From the NCBI GenBank assembly GCA_002712945.1, contig PAVA01000056.1, forward strand, positions 1-17,922: a DNA stretch of 17,922 nucleotides, in the 5' to 3' direction. The notes under the pieces are model-generated. The model did not search any database. It saw nothing but the letters and a program-made list of their open reading frames with translations, and was not told the origin of the DNA. Below, piece by piece: positions 1-7,170 of this stretch. Source of the DNA: Citromicrobium sp. (GTDB lineage: Bacteria; Pseudomonadota; Alphaproteobacteria; Sphingomonadales; Sphingomonadaceae). A program made the position numbers and the translations under genes. Each line of letters opens with the position of its first letter. Positions within the stretch are counted from its first letter, which is position 1.

Positions 1-345
1 GAAATGGTCCGCTTCGGCGAGACGCTGGGTGCCGAGCGCGCCACGCTGACCGGCCTGTGCGGTTTGGGCGATCTGGTGCTCACCTGCTCCTCCACCTCCA
101 GCCGCAATTTCTCGCTCGGCAAGGCAATCGGCGAAGGCCAGAGCGCCACCGATCTGATGGCGGACCGGCACACGGTCGCCGAGGGCGCGCACACCGCCCC
201 CGTGCTCCAGCGCCTCGCGCGCGAGAAGGGGATCGAAATGCCCATTGTCGATGCGGTGGTCGCGCTGCTGGACGGGGCCGGCGCGCGCAGCATCGTGGAC
301 GATCTGCTCGCCCGCCCGCTGACCACCGAAAGGCGCTCTGCTTGA
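1..345 (+). CDS. gpsA: Glycerol-3-phosphate dehydrogenase [NAD(P)+], C-terminal part (5' end outside window)
   Basis: The reading frame is already open at base 1 and ends at TGA 343-345, leaving about 114 residues of the C-terminal helical domain. The stretch LCGLGDLVLTCSSTSSRN followed by a Gly-rich segment (GKAIGEG) is the characteristic GpsA substrate-domain signature. The family reduces dihydroxyacetone phosphate to sn-glycerol-3-phosphate in the cytoplasm, supplying the backbone of phospholipids. The N-terminal NAD-binding Rossmann domain must lie upstream of the window. The stop codon overlaps the TTG start of the following flippase gene, so the two are probably co-transcribed and translationally coupled. 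The identification is firm; only completeness cannot be judged. Confidence 0.93.
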   Translation, partial: EMVRFGETLGAERATLTGLCGLGDLVLTCSSTSSRNFSLGKAIGEGQSATDLMADRHTVAEGAHTAPVLQRLAREKGIEMPIVDAVVALLDGAGARSIVDDLLARPLTTERRSA

Positions 346-1865
346 GCGATCCGGGCTCCGCCGCGCCTCCCACCAGCGATGCCGCCAGGGGCCCGCGGGC
401 GGACATGGCCGCGCTGGCGCGGGGCGGGCGGGCCAATTTCTTCGGCTTCCTGATCCGGCTGGCCGCGCGCATCCCCTTCCTGTTCATCGCCGGGCGGCTT
501 TATGGCGACGACATGCTCGGCCGCTTCGCCGCCGCCGCCGTGGTGGTCGAACTGGCGAGCCAGGTCGCGGTGCTCGGCCAGAAACGCGGCCTCGCCAAGC
601 AGCTGAGCGAGGACGACGAGCGCGCACCATCGCATATCGTCGCCGATGCGATGACGCTGAGCATCATCACCTCGCTCGCGCTGACCGCGCTGCTGCTGGC
701 CTTTCCCGAACCGATGTTCCCCAACGGGCGCAATGGCGACTGGTCGTGGCTGCTGCCGCTGACCATCCTGCCTTTCGCGCTGACCGAGGTTGCGCTGGCC
801 GCCTGCGCCTATCGCTTCGATATCGGCGCGACCGTGCGCAGCCGCGCGGTGGTGGAGCCGTGGGCGATCTCGATCGCGGCGGGCGCGCTGTTCTTCGTAG
901 TTCCGGAGAGCGGGCTGGAGCTGGCCTATATCGTCTCGATCATCGCCGCCTCGGTCGCCGCCTTCATGCCCGTGGTCCGCCACTACGGCGTGCCCCATGG
1001 CTGGAGCCCGCACCCGGGGCGCGTGTTCCGCCTCGCAATGCGCAACCTGCCGCTGGCGGGCGCCGATGCGATCGAATGGGGCACGCGCAAGCTGGACCTG
1101 GCGATCCTAGCGCAGTTCGCCTCGCCCTCTCAGGTCGGCGTCTATTACGCCGTCCAGCAGGTCGCGACGCTGCCGCAGAAGCTCAAGACCAGCTTCGATC
1201 CGATCCTGGGGCCGGTCATCACCTCGGCGCTGAAGCTGGGCGACCGTTCGGCCATCGCCAAGCAGGTGTGTCAGGTCGGCTTCTGGATTGTCGCGATGCA
1301 GGCGGGCGTCGCGCTGGCGCTGGCGATTCCCGGCGAGGCGGTGATGGGCCTGCTGGGGCCCGATTTCGTCAGCGGCACCGGGGCGCTCTCCATCCTGCTG
1401 GTGGCCGAAGTGGTCGCCGCGCTGGCGGTCGTCTCCGAAAGCGCGCTCATCTACATTGCGCGCATGCGCAATCTGATGGTGTCCATCGCGACGATCCTGT
1501 TCCAGGCCGCGCTGACCATCGCCTTCATGGTCGCGATCACCGACTACGGCCTGTCCGAAACGCTGCGCGCGCCCGCCGCCGCGCTGGCGCTGGCGATTGC
1601 GCTGGCCGCCGCCAGCATCGTCAAGAGCATGATGCTGGCGCGCATTCTGGGCGAGACGGTCACCAATTTCCGTTGGGGCCTGTTCGCGGCGGCGATTCCC
1701 GCCGCGCTGATCGGCTATGCCGCGACGCAGGTGCCCGAGTGGCTCGAACTGATCGTCGGCATACCGGCGATCCTGCTGTCTTACGGCGCGATCATCTGGT
1801 TCTTCGGCTTCGGCCCGGAAGACAGGGTGCTGTTTCGCCGCAACCTCACGGTCGAGGAAAGCTGA
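342..1865 (+). CDS. Wzx/MATE-like polysaccharide flippase (lipopolysaccharide biosynthesis membrane protein)
   Basis: This is a polytopic inner-membrane protein of about 507 residues with roughly 12-14 hydrophobic segments, in the size range of the Polysacc_synt/Wzx branch of the MOP flippase superfamily. That family moves undecaprenyl-linked glycan units across the inner membrane. Visible features are a short soluble N-terminus, a first membrane segment (FFGFLIRLAARIPFLFIAGRL) and a central loop YYAVQQVATLPQKLKTSFDPI, which resembles the family's loop. The chosen start is TTG 342: it overlaps the gpsA stop as TTGA and has an AAGG motif at 330-333 with an 8-base gap. ATG 405 is the alternative, with a poorly placed ribosome-binding site. 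The frame stays open far upstream, but that part is antiparallel noise inside gpsA. The substrate cannot be read from sequence, and no glycosyltransferases are adjacent in the window. Confidence 0.82.
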   Translation: MSDPGSAAPPTSDAARGPRADMAALARGGRANFFGFLIRLAARIPFLFIAGRLYGDDMLGRFAAAAVVVELASQVAVLGQKRGLAKQLSEDDERAPSHIVADAMTLSIITSLALTALLLAFPEPMFPNGRNGDWSWLLPLTILPFALTEVALAACAYRFDIGATVRSRAVVEPWAISIAAGALFFVVPESGLELAYIVSIIAASVAAFMPVVRHYGVPHGWSPHPGRVFRLAMRNLPLAGADAIEWGTRKLDLAILAQFASPSQVGVYYAVQQVATLPQKLKTSFDPILGPVITSALKLGDRSAIAKQVCQVGFWIVAMQAGVALALAIPGEAVMGLLGPDFVSGTGALSILLVAEVVAALAVVSESALIYIARMRNLMVSIATILFQAALTIAFMVAITDYGLSETLRAPAAALALAIALAAASIVKSMMLARILGETVTNFRWGLFAAAIPAALIGYAATQVPEWLELIVGIPAILLSYGAIIWFFGFGPEDRVLFRRNLTVEES

Positions 1866-1882
1866 GCGCAGGCGAACCGCAA

Positions 1883-1899
1883 CATTCAGAAGGCATTCA
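1883..1899. promoter_or_regulatory. CATTCA direct repeat upstream of the VWA lipoprotein gene
   Basis: Two identical hexamers CATTCA lie at 1883-1888 and 1894-1899, with start points 11 bases apart, about one helical turn, and 63 bases before the VWA start. Tandem half-sites with this spacing are the usual arrangement for OmpR-type response regulators. No protein can be assigned from sequence alone, and the pair could be coincidental. Confidence 0.3.
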
Positions 1900-1961
1900 C
1901 GGCCGGAGCGTGAGGTTCCTTCGCGATACCCGGAAAACAGCTCAATTGGGGAGAACGAGTG

Positions 1962-3662
1962 ATGGGGATGAAGAAACTGGCAGTCGCGGCAATCGTGAGC
2001 TTCGCACTGGCGGGCTGCGCGACTGCGGATGGCGACGGCGCATCGCGTGGCGACAGCGGATACGTCCCCCCGATGCCTCCTCCCCCGCCTCCTCCTCCAC
2101 CGCCGCCCCCTCCGCCGCCTCCGCCTCCGGCCATGATGGCCTCGCCCAGCGCCGTCGTGGTGACGGGATCACGCATGCGTGTGGGCGAGGCCGCAGAGGC
2201 AGGCGCGCCGACCAAGACCTCGGACGATCTGCGCTACGTCCCTTCGATCGTCGTGCCCACGATGCCCGACCGAGAGCGGTATGACGGCAAGGAGGTGTCC
2301 GAGGTCGCCGTGACGCTCGAACAGCCGGTCTCGACCTTCTCGGTCGATGTCGACACGGGCTCCTATTCCAACGCTCGCCGCATGCTGACCGACGGCCAGC
2401 TTCCGCCGAGCGGCGCGGTGCGGACCGAGGAATTCGTCAACTATTTCCGCTACGACTATCCCCGGCCCGACGCGGGCGATGCGCCCTTCACGGTCAACAT
2501 GGATGTCGCGCGCACGCCCTGGGATGCCGACACCCGCCTCGTGCGGATCGGCCTTGCCGGATACGAGGCGCCCAGGGAGGAACGCCCGGCGGCCAACCTC
2601 GTCTTCCTGCTCGACGTCTCGGGCTCGATGAGTTCGCCCGACAAGCTGCCGCTGGTGAAGACGGCGATGAAGACGCTGGTGGGCCGCCTGACCCCCGAAG
2701 ACCGCGTCTCGATCGTGGTCTATGCGGGCGCGGCGGGCCTCGTGCTCGAACCGACCAGCGACTCGCGCGAAATTCTCGCCGCGCTCGACGAATTGCAGGC
2801 GGGCGGCTCGACCGCCGGGGGCGCGGGGCTGGAACTGGCCTATCGCGTGGCCGAGGCCAGCAAGGTCGACGGGATCAACCGCGTGATCCTGGCAACCGAC
2901 GGCGATTTCAACGTCGGCCTGTCGGACAACGACGCGCTGCTCGAATATGTCGAGGGCAAGCGCAAGAACGGCATCGCGATGAGCGTGCTGGGCTTCGGTC
3001 GCGGCAATATCAACGAAGCGCTGATGGAGCAGATCGCCGACCGGGGTAACGGCAATTACGGCTACATCGACAGCGCGATCGAGGCGCGCAAGGTGCTCGG
3101 CGAACAGCTCGGCGCGACGCTCTTCACCATCGCCAAGGACGTGAAGATCCAGGTCGAGTTCAATCCCGCCGTCGTCAGCCAGTATCGCCTGATCGGGTAC
3201 GAGAACCGTATCCTTCGCGAACAGGATTTCGATAACGACGCGGTCGATGCGGGCGATATCGGATCGGGCCACCAGGTGACCGCGATTTACGAAGTGGTGC
3301 CCGCAGGCGCGGACGGCTGGATCCCCGAGCGCCGTTATCAGGATCAGGTGCCGCAGGCCGCGCGCAGCCGCGCGACCGAGGCCGCCTTCGTGAAGCTGCG
3401 CTACAAGCAGCCCGATGGCGACACCTCGACCCTGCTGACCGAGGCGCTGCCCGCGCGCATCCTGAACACCGCAGGCGCACCGCGCGGCGACTTCGCCTTC
3501 GCCACCGCCGTCGCCGCCTTCGCCCAGAAGCTGCGCGGCGACAGCCTGCTCGACCAGTACGGCTATGATTCGATCCGCGCGCTCGCGGGCGCGCAGAGCG
3601 ACTTCTACCGGCAGGAGTTCATCAAGCTGGTCGGCGTGGCCGAAGGGCTCGACAGCCAGTGA
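1962..3662 (+). CDS. VWA-domain lipoprotein of the YfbK type with polyproline linker
   Basis: Predicted outer-envelope lipoprotein of about 566 residues. Order of parts: a signal peptide with lipobox LAGC (Cys19), a linker with 18 uninterrupted prolines (residues 39-56), a short VVVTGSRM segment (65-72), the VWA-associated N-terminal domain (FSVDVDTGSYSNARRML), a VWA domain with MIDAS motif DVSGS at 218-222 and a further metal-loop TDGD near 312, and a C-terminal DUF3520-like region ending near DSLLDQYGYDSIRALAG. This order matches E. coli YfbK-like proteins. VWA domains bind protein partners through a divalent metal; the role of this family is not established. ATG 1962 is chosen because GGGGAG at 1948-1953 lies 8 bases ahead; GTG 1959 and ATG 1968 are alternatives. 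The proline run will probably need EF-P for translation. It is likely the first gene of an envelope cluster. Confidence 0.88.
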   Translation: MGMKKLAVAAIVSFALAGCATADGDGASRGDSGYVPPMPPPPPPPPPPPPPPPPPPAMMASPSAVVVTGSRMRVGEAAEAGAPTKTSDDLRYVPSIVVPTMPDRERYDGKEVSEVAVTLEQPVSTFSVDVDTGSYSNARRMLTDGQLPPSGAVRTEEFVNYFRYDYPRPDAGDAPFTVNMDVARTPWDADTRLVRIGLAGYEAPREERPAANLVFLLDVSGSMSSPDKLPLVKTAMKTLVGRLTPEDRVSIVVYAGAAGLVLEPTSDSREILAALDELQAGGSTAGGAGLELAYRVAEASKVDGINRVILATDGDFNVGLSDNDALLEYVEGKRKNGIAMSVLGFGRGNINEALMEQIADRGNGNYGYIDSAIEARKVLGEQLGATLFTIAKDVKIQVEFNPAVVSQYRLIGYENRILREQDFDNDAVDAGDIGSGHQVTAIYEVVPAGADGWIPERRYQDQVPQAARSRATEAAFVKLRYKQPDGDTSTLLTEALPARILNTAGAPRGDFAFATAVAAFAQKLRGDSLLDQYGYDSIRALAGAQSDFYRQEFIKLVGVAEGLDSQ

Positions 3663-3715
3663 TAGATGGGACTGGCGGCTTGTCCTGACCGGCAAGCTCT
3701 GGCTATCGGGGTGGG

Positions 3716-4453
3716 GTGAGAGATCGCCCCGCCCTCGTCCTGTTTGCAGGCGCGCTGTTCGTCTGCGCGCTTGCCTTGCTCACCGCGAGCCAGACGGCGA
3801 CGGGCTATGTCCGCCAGCTGGCGCAGGCGGTGAACCGGCTGCCCGCGCAAGGCGAGAATCCGGCGGTCGACGTGCGCTTCGTCAATGCGCGCGGCTGGCC
3901 TACGCGCCATCCGATGCTGACACCGAACCGCGACCTGAGCGAGCTGGAGCGCGCGCGCATCGCGCAGGCCATCGCCGATATTCCGGGCGTTGGCGGCGTC
4001 CACTGGACCGACGGCACGATGCTGGCGGCGGGCGATACCGACATCGAATCGCTGCGCTGCGAGAGCGAGCTGCTCGGCGTGCTCGCCGAACGCACGATCC
4101 GGTTCGAGGAATCCTCCGCCGAATTCATCCCCGGCAGCGAGGAACTGCTCGACGAGCTGGCCGCCGCGCTGCGCCCCTGCGTAGGGGCGATGGTCGCGAT
4201 CTCGGGCCATACCGACACCTCGGGATCGCCGCAGGTCAACCTCGCGCTGTCGCAGGACCGCGCGCAGATGGTCCGCCGCGAGCTGATTGAGCGGGGTATT
4301 CCGGCGCAGATGCTGCGCGCGACCGGCTATGGCTCGGCCCGGCCCGTCGCCGGAATCGACCCGGCGGACCCGGCCAACCGGCGGATCGAGTTCCGCGTGA
4401 TCTCGACCGAGACGACCAGGCCGACGCCCATCGACACTCCGGCGGCACGCTAG
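3716..4453 (+). CDS. OmpA-family protein with N-terminal membrane anchor
   Basis: A 245-residue protein with one hydrophobic segment (about residues 6-25), a BON-like stretch (about 50-100, containing AQAIADIPGVGGVHW) and a C-terminal OmpA-like domain (about 126-232). The OmpA domain carries GHTDTSG (164-170), LSQDRAQMVRREL and NRRIEF; Asp167 and Arg182 correspond to the residues that hold the diaminopimelate of peptidoglycan in this family. Cys114 and Cys155 could form a disulfide. The likely role is anchoring the envelope to peptidoglycan from the periplasmic side. GTG 3716 is the only in-frame start after an upstream stop at 3686, and the ribosome-binding site is poor. It begins 53 bases after the VWA gene and its TAG stop runs into the ribosome-binding site of the small gene downstream, which supports an operon. 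Confidence 0.85.
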   Translation: MRDRPALVLFAGALFVCALALLTASQTATGYVRQLAQAVNRLPAQGENPAVDVRFVNARGWPTRHPMLTPNRDLSELERARIAQAIADIPGVGGVHWTDGTMLAAGDTDIESLRCESELLGVLAERTIRFEESSAEFIPGSEELLDELAAALRPCVGAMVAISGHTDTSGSPQVNLALSQDRAQMVRRELIERGIPAQMLRATGYGSARPVAGIDPADPANRRIEFRVISTETTRPTPIDTPAAR

Positions 4454-4467
4454 GAGCGCGGCGGACC

Positions 4468-4617
4468 ATGGCTCTCTCGATCGAACTGGTGGTGCTGGCG
4501 CTGGCGGGATACGCGCTCGGCCTTGCTCTGGGCATGGGGGCGTCGACCCTTTGGTCTTTGCGCGGGGATCGCTTTCGCGTTAATGCAGGCGAAAGAAAAC
4601 GCCACAAGAACACGTAA
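4468..4617 (+). CDS. Small single-pass membrane protein, 49 residues, unknown function
   Basis: ATG 4468 opens a 49-residue frame ending at TAA 4615-4617. The product starts MALSIELVVLALAGYALGLA, has one hydrophobic helix (about residues 5-30) and a basic tail (RGDRFRVNAGERKRHKNT). The gene is supported by AGGAG at 4452-4456 with an 11-base gap, by its close fit between the OmpA-family gene (14 bases upstream) and the helix-hairpin-helix gene (18 bases downstream), and by a plausible inner-membrane topology with a positive cytoplasmic end. I do not recognise a family. A 7-bp inverted repeat (CTTTCGC 4572-4578 / GCGAAAG 4589-4595) lies in its 3' part and could affect expression of the next gene. 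It is shorter than usual gene-calling limits and easy to miss. Confidence 0.6.
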   Translation: MALSIELVVLALAGYALGLALGMGASTLWSLRGDRFRVNAGERKRHKNT

Positions 4618-4635
4618 AGAGAGGCCTGCCCCCAG

Positions 4636-5277
4636 ATGATTGAACTGATCGAGGCGAACTGGCTGCTGATCCTGCTGGCCGTGCTGGTCGGCTTCGTGAT
4701 CGCCTGGTTCCTGCTGTCGGGATCGCGCAAGACGAAGGTGACGCGCGAAGAGCCTGCCGAGGATGCGTCGGGCGCGAACCGCAACCAGGCGCTGATCGAC
4801 GCGCCGCCCGCCGCAGCGAAGGACCCGCCCGCGCCTGCCGCGACAGCACCTCCCGCTCCCGAACCCCGACCCGAGCCCCAATCCAAGCCCGAGCCCGAGC
4901 CGGTCGCTGCCGCGCCTGCGCCGGCGCCCGCGCCCAAAGCCGAACCCGCGGCTCCGGCGGCGGGGATCGGCGGTGCCGGAGCCGCAGTGGGCACGGCGGT
5001 TGCCGAAGAAGCCGAGGCCGCGCAGGCCCGGCCGGAAGGCGCGGACGACCTGACCAGGCTCAAGGGCGTGGGGCCCAAGCTCGCGGCGCAGCTCAACACG
5101 CTGGGCGTTACCTCCTTCGCGCAGATCGCGAGCTGGAGCGAGGCCGATATCGACCGGATCGACGACCAGCTCGGCCGCTTCAAGGGCCGCATCCGGCGCG
5201 ACAACTGGATCGAGCAGGCCAGGCTGCTCGCAAGCGGGGATACCGCCGCATACGAGGCACGCTTCGGCAAGCTCTGA
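4636..5277 (+). CDS. Membrane-anchored helix-hairpin-helix domain protein with Pro/Ala-rich linker
   Basis: A 213-residue protein in three parts: an N-terminal membrane helix (about 9-28, LLILLAVLVGFVIAWFLL), a long low-complexity linker rich in Ala, Pro and Glu with PEPEP and APAPAP runs (about 40-133), and a C-terminal helix-hairpin-helix domain (about 137-198) with the hairpin KGVGPKLAAQL followed by LGVTSFAQIASW. The C-terminal domain resembles the predicted H3TH/flap-endonuclease-like group (COG3743) and the extension found on some alphaproteobacterial NuoE proteins. Family members are often called DNA-binding, but no catalytic residues are visible, so nuclease activity should not be assumed. 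A GAGAGG motif at 4619-4624 sits 11 bases before the start. The close spacing places it last in the envelope cluster. Confidence 0.78.
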   Translation: MIELIEANWLLILLAVLVGFVIAWFLLSGSRKTKVTREEPAEDASGANRNQALIDAPPAAAKDPPAPAATAPPAPEPRPEPQSKPEPEPVAAAPAPAPAPKAEPAAPAAGIGGAGAAVGTAVAEEAEAAQARPEGADDLTRLKGVGPKLAAQLNTLGVTSFAQIASWSEADIDRIDDQLGRFKGRIRRDNWIEQARLLASGDTAAYEARFGKL

Positions 5278-5319
5278 GCGCGTCCGGCGAAAGAATCTGC
5301 TTGCCCTGGCGGGCGATCC

Positions 5320-5344
5320 GGAACGATCATGACCCCAGGTCGTT
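5320..5344 (+). promoter_or_regulatory. Predicted sigma-EcfG (general stress response) promoter
   Basis: GGAAC at 5320-5324 and CGTT at 5341-5344 are separated by exactly 16 bases. This is a perfect match to the GGAAC-N16/17-CGTT consensus of the alphaproteobacterial general stress sigma factor EcfG. It lies 31 bases before the response-regulator start, predicting a short leader of about 25 bases, with AGGAG at 5366-5370. The orientation and distance fit promoter use. Confidence 0.72.
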
Positions 5345-5375
5345 CTTCCCGGTCGCGGTCGAATTAGGAGAGCAC

Positions 5376-5768
5376 ATGGAACAGCCGGTCATTCTCATCG
5401 CGGAAGACGAGCCGATCGTCGGCATGGACCTGTGCGATACCATCAAGGAAGCGGGCTATGCGGTCGAAGGCCCGCATGGCGACCTTCATTCGGCGATGCT
5501 CGCCTTCCAGAAGCGCAAGCCCGATCTCGCGATCCTCGATATCCGGCTGCACGATACGGTCGTCTACCCCTTCGCGGAAAAGCTGATCGCGGAGGACGTG
5601 CCGGTGATCTTCCATTCGGGCCACCTCCCGCTGGAGGAAGTGTCGAATCGCTTCCCCGATACGCTGGCGCTGGTGAAGCCCTGCCCGCCGGGCGATATCA
5701 TCACGCAGGTCCACCAGACGCTGCAGGCAGAAGAGACCCAACCCGCCCGCGACCCCGCGGCCGTCTGA
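5376..5768 (+). CDS. Single-domain response regulator (receiver only)
   Basis: A 130-residue receiver domain with no output domain. The key residues are all visible: acidic pocket Glu10/Asp11 (LIAEDEP), phospho-acceptor Asp55 (LAILDIRL), switch Ser81 (VIFHSGH) and Lys101 (LVKPC). Start ATG 5376 follows AGGAG at 5366-5370. The frame continues upstream to TTG 5301, but that extension would contain the predicted promoter, so it is rejected. The segment FHSGHL sits where the FATGUY motif occurs in receivers such as PhyR, LovR and SdrG that act in the alphaproteobacterial general stress response; here it is a divergent version. With the sigma-EcfG promoter in front, a role as a stress-induced phosphate sink or feedback regulator of a histidine kinase is likely but inferred. 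No kinase gene is nearby. A CheY-like motility role is less likely. Confidence 0.9.
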   Translation: MEQPVILIAEDEPIVGMDLCDTIKEAGYAVEGPHGDLHSAMLAFQKRKPDLAILDIRLHDTVVYPFAEKLIAEDVPVIFHSGHLPLEEVSNRFPDTLALVKPCPPGDIITQVHQTLQAEETQPARDPAAV

Positions 5769-5815
5769 CCCGGCGGCGCTCCGGGCCTGCTTCGGCCCCC
5801 TATAAGCACCGGCCG

Positions 5816-5840
5816 CGCCCCGGCAGGGCTTGCCGGGGCG
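5816..5840 (+). terminator. GC-rich perfect hairpin, possible terminator of the response-regulator transcript
   Basis: CGCCCCGGCA (5816-5825) and TGCCGGGGCG (5831-5840) form a perfect 10-bp stem with a 5-base loop, 48 bases after the response-regulator stop. Only a weak T-rich stretch follows (GATTT), so it is not a classical intrinsic terminator. A smaller hairpin, GGGCC/GGCCC, precedes it at 5783-5798. Confidence 0.35.
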
Positions 5841-5889
5841 TGCCTCGATTTGCCATGGGCTCCGGCAATATCAGAAGCGAGCCCCACCG

Positions 5890-7065
5890 ATGATCCCCTT
5901 CGATCCGACCGACCCCTTCCGCCTCGACGACCAGCTGACCGAAGACGAGCGGATGATCCGCGAGTCCGCGCATGCCTTCGCGCAGAGCGAATTGCAGCCG
6001 CGCGTGATCGATGCGTTCCGCGAGGAAACCAGCGCGCCCGAACTCTTCCCGCTGATGGGCAAGGCCGGGCTGCTGGGCGCCACTATCCCCGAGGAATATG
6101 GCGGCGCGGGCGCGGGCTATGTCGCCTACGGGTTGATCGCGCGCGAGATCGAGCGGGTCGATAGCGGCTACCGTTCCATGGCCAGCGTGCAATCGAGCCT
6201 TGTCATGTATCCGATCCACGCCTTCGGCACCGAGGAGCAGAAGCGTAAATACCTCCCCGGCCTCGCCAGCGGCGAACTGATCGGCTGCTTCGGCCTGACC
6301 GAACCCGATGCGGGCTCCGACCCGGCGGGGATGAAGACCGTCGCGAAGAAGGACGGCGACGATTACGTCATCTCGGGTAGCAAGACGTGGATTTCCAATT
6401 CGCCCTTCGCCGATGTCTTCGTCGTCTGGGCCAAGAGCGAGGAACACGGCGGCGCCATTCGCGGCTTCGTGCTCGAAAAGGGGATGGCGGGGCTTTCGGC
6501 GCCCAAGATCGAAGGCAAGCTCAGCTTGCGCGCCAGCACCACCGGGATGATCGTGATGGACGAGGTGCGCGTGCCGTCTAGCGCCATGTTCCCCGAGGTG
6601 CAGGGCCTGAAAGGTCCGTTCTCCTGCCTCAACCGCGCGCGCTACGGCATTTCGTGGGGCGCGATGGGTGCTGCGGAATTCTGCATGGATGCCGCGAAGC
6701 AATACGGGCTCGACCGGCAGCAGTTCGGCGTGCCGCTCGCCTCCAAGCAGCTCTACCAGTTGAAGCTGGCCGACATGCTGACCGAGATCGCACTGGGCCT
6801 GCAGGCGAGCTTGCGCGTCGGGCGCCTGATGGACGAGGGCAACTGGTCGCCCGACATGGTCTCGATCGTGAAGCGCAACAATGTCGGCAAGGCGCTGAAC
6901 ATTGCCCGCGTCGCGCGCGACATGCACGGCGGCAACGGGATTTCCGAAGAATATCAGGTGATCCGCCACATGGTGAACCTCGAAACGGTCAACACCTACG
7001 AGGGCACGCATGATGTCCACGCGCTGATCCTGGGCCGCGCGATTACGGGTATTCCTGCCTTTTGA
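5890..7065 (+). CDS. gcdH: Glutaryl-CoA dehydrogenase (acyl-CoA dehydrogenase family)
   Basis: A 391-residue flavoenzyme that oxidises and decarboxylates glutaryl-CoA to crotonyl-CoA, passing electrons to ETF, in lysine, tryptophan and some aromatic degradation routes. It shows the acyl-CoA dehydrogenase order: N-terminal helices, the FAD-binding segment [34 protein letters not shown], and C-terminal helices. The end, [21 protein letters not shown], is specific to the glutaryl-CoA branch and contains the expected catalytic base Glu371; YRS at 94-96 fits the conserved substrate-site arginine. The length matches mature human GCDH closely. ATG 5890 aligns with the family N-terminus; the ribosome-binding site is weak. 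The gene appears monocistronic, with an imperfect palindrome just downstream. No glutaryl-CoA ligase or transporter is visible beside it. Confidence 0.94.
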   Translation: MIPFDPTDPFRLDDQLTEDERMIRESAHAFAQSELQPRVIDAFREETSAPELFPLMGKAGLLGATIPEEYGGAGAGYVAYGLIAREIERVDSGYRSMASVQSSLVMYPIHAFGTEEQKRKYLPGLASGELIGCFGLTEPDAGSDPAGMKTVAKKDGDDYVISGSKTWISNSPFADVFVVWAKSEEHGGAIRGFVLEKGMAGLSAPKIEGKLSLRASTTGMIVMDEVRVPSSAMFPEVQGLKGPFSCLNRARYGISWGAMGAAEFCMDAAKQYGLDRQQFGVPLASKQLYQLKLADMLTEIALGLQASLRVGRLMDEGNWSPDMVSIVKRNNVGKALNIARVARDMHGGNGISEEYQVIRHMVNLETVNTYEGTHDVHALILGRAITGIPAF

Positions 7066-7074
7066 TACCTATTT

Positions 7075-7170
7075 CGTCATCGCGAGCACCCGGAGGGTGC
7101 GCGGCGATCCAGAGCGGTCTTGCGTGGGGCTCTGGATTGCCGCGGGACCTGTCGGCCCCTCGCAATGACG
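7075..7170. repeat. Imperfect palindromic intergenic repeat downstream of gcdH
   Basis: The outer arms CGTCATCGCGAG (7075-7086) and CTCGCAATGACG (7159-7170) are complementary except for one position. The inner arms GCGATCCAGAGC (7104-7115) and GCTCTGGATTGC (7129-7140) again pair with one mismatch. The 96-base element therefore folds into a long interrupted hairpin. From memory, elements with CGTCAT...CAATGACG ends and a TCTGGATTGC core occur between genes in many alphaproteobacterial genomes. It may also serve as a transcription end for gcdH. Confidence 0.75.

Noticed and set aside
2076..2129. Proline tract as a slippage-prone phase-variation repeat
   Set aside because: The 18 codons mix CCT, CCC, CCG and CCA with no regular repeating unit, so slippage switching is unlikely.
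2169..3695. Long open frame on the minus strand (508 codons) opposite the VWA gene
   Set aside because: It is antisense to a gene with clear domains, has no family resemblance, and such open frames are common opposite high-GC genes.
4236..5330. Minus-strand open frame across the OmpA-family, small and HhH genes
   Set aside because: The translation is Ser/Ala-rich low complexity derived from the opposite Pro/Ala linker; there is no domain.
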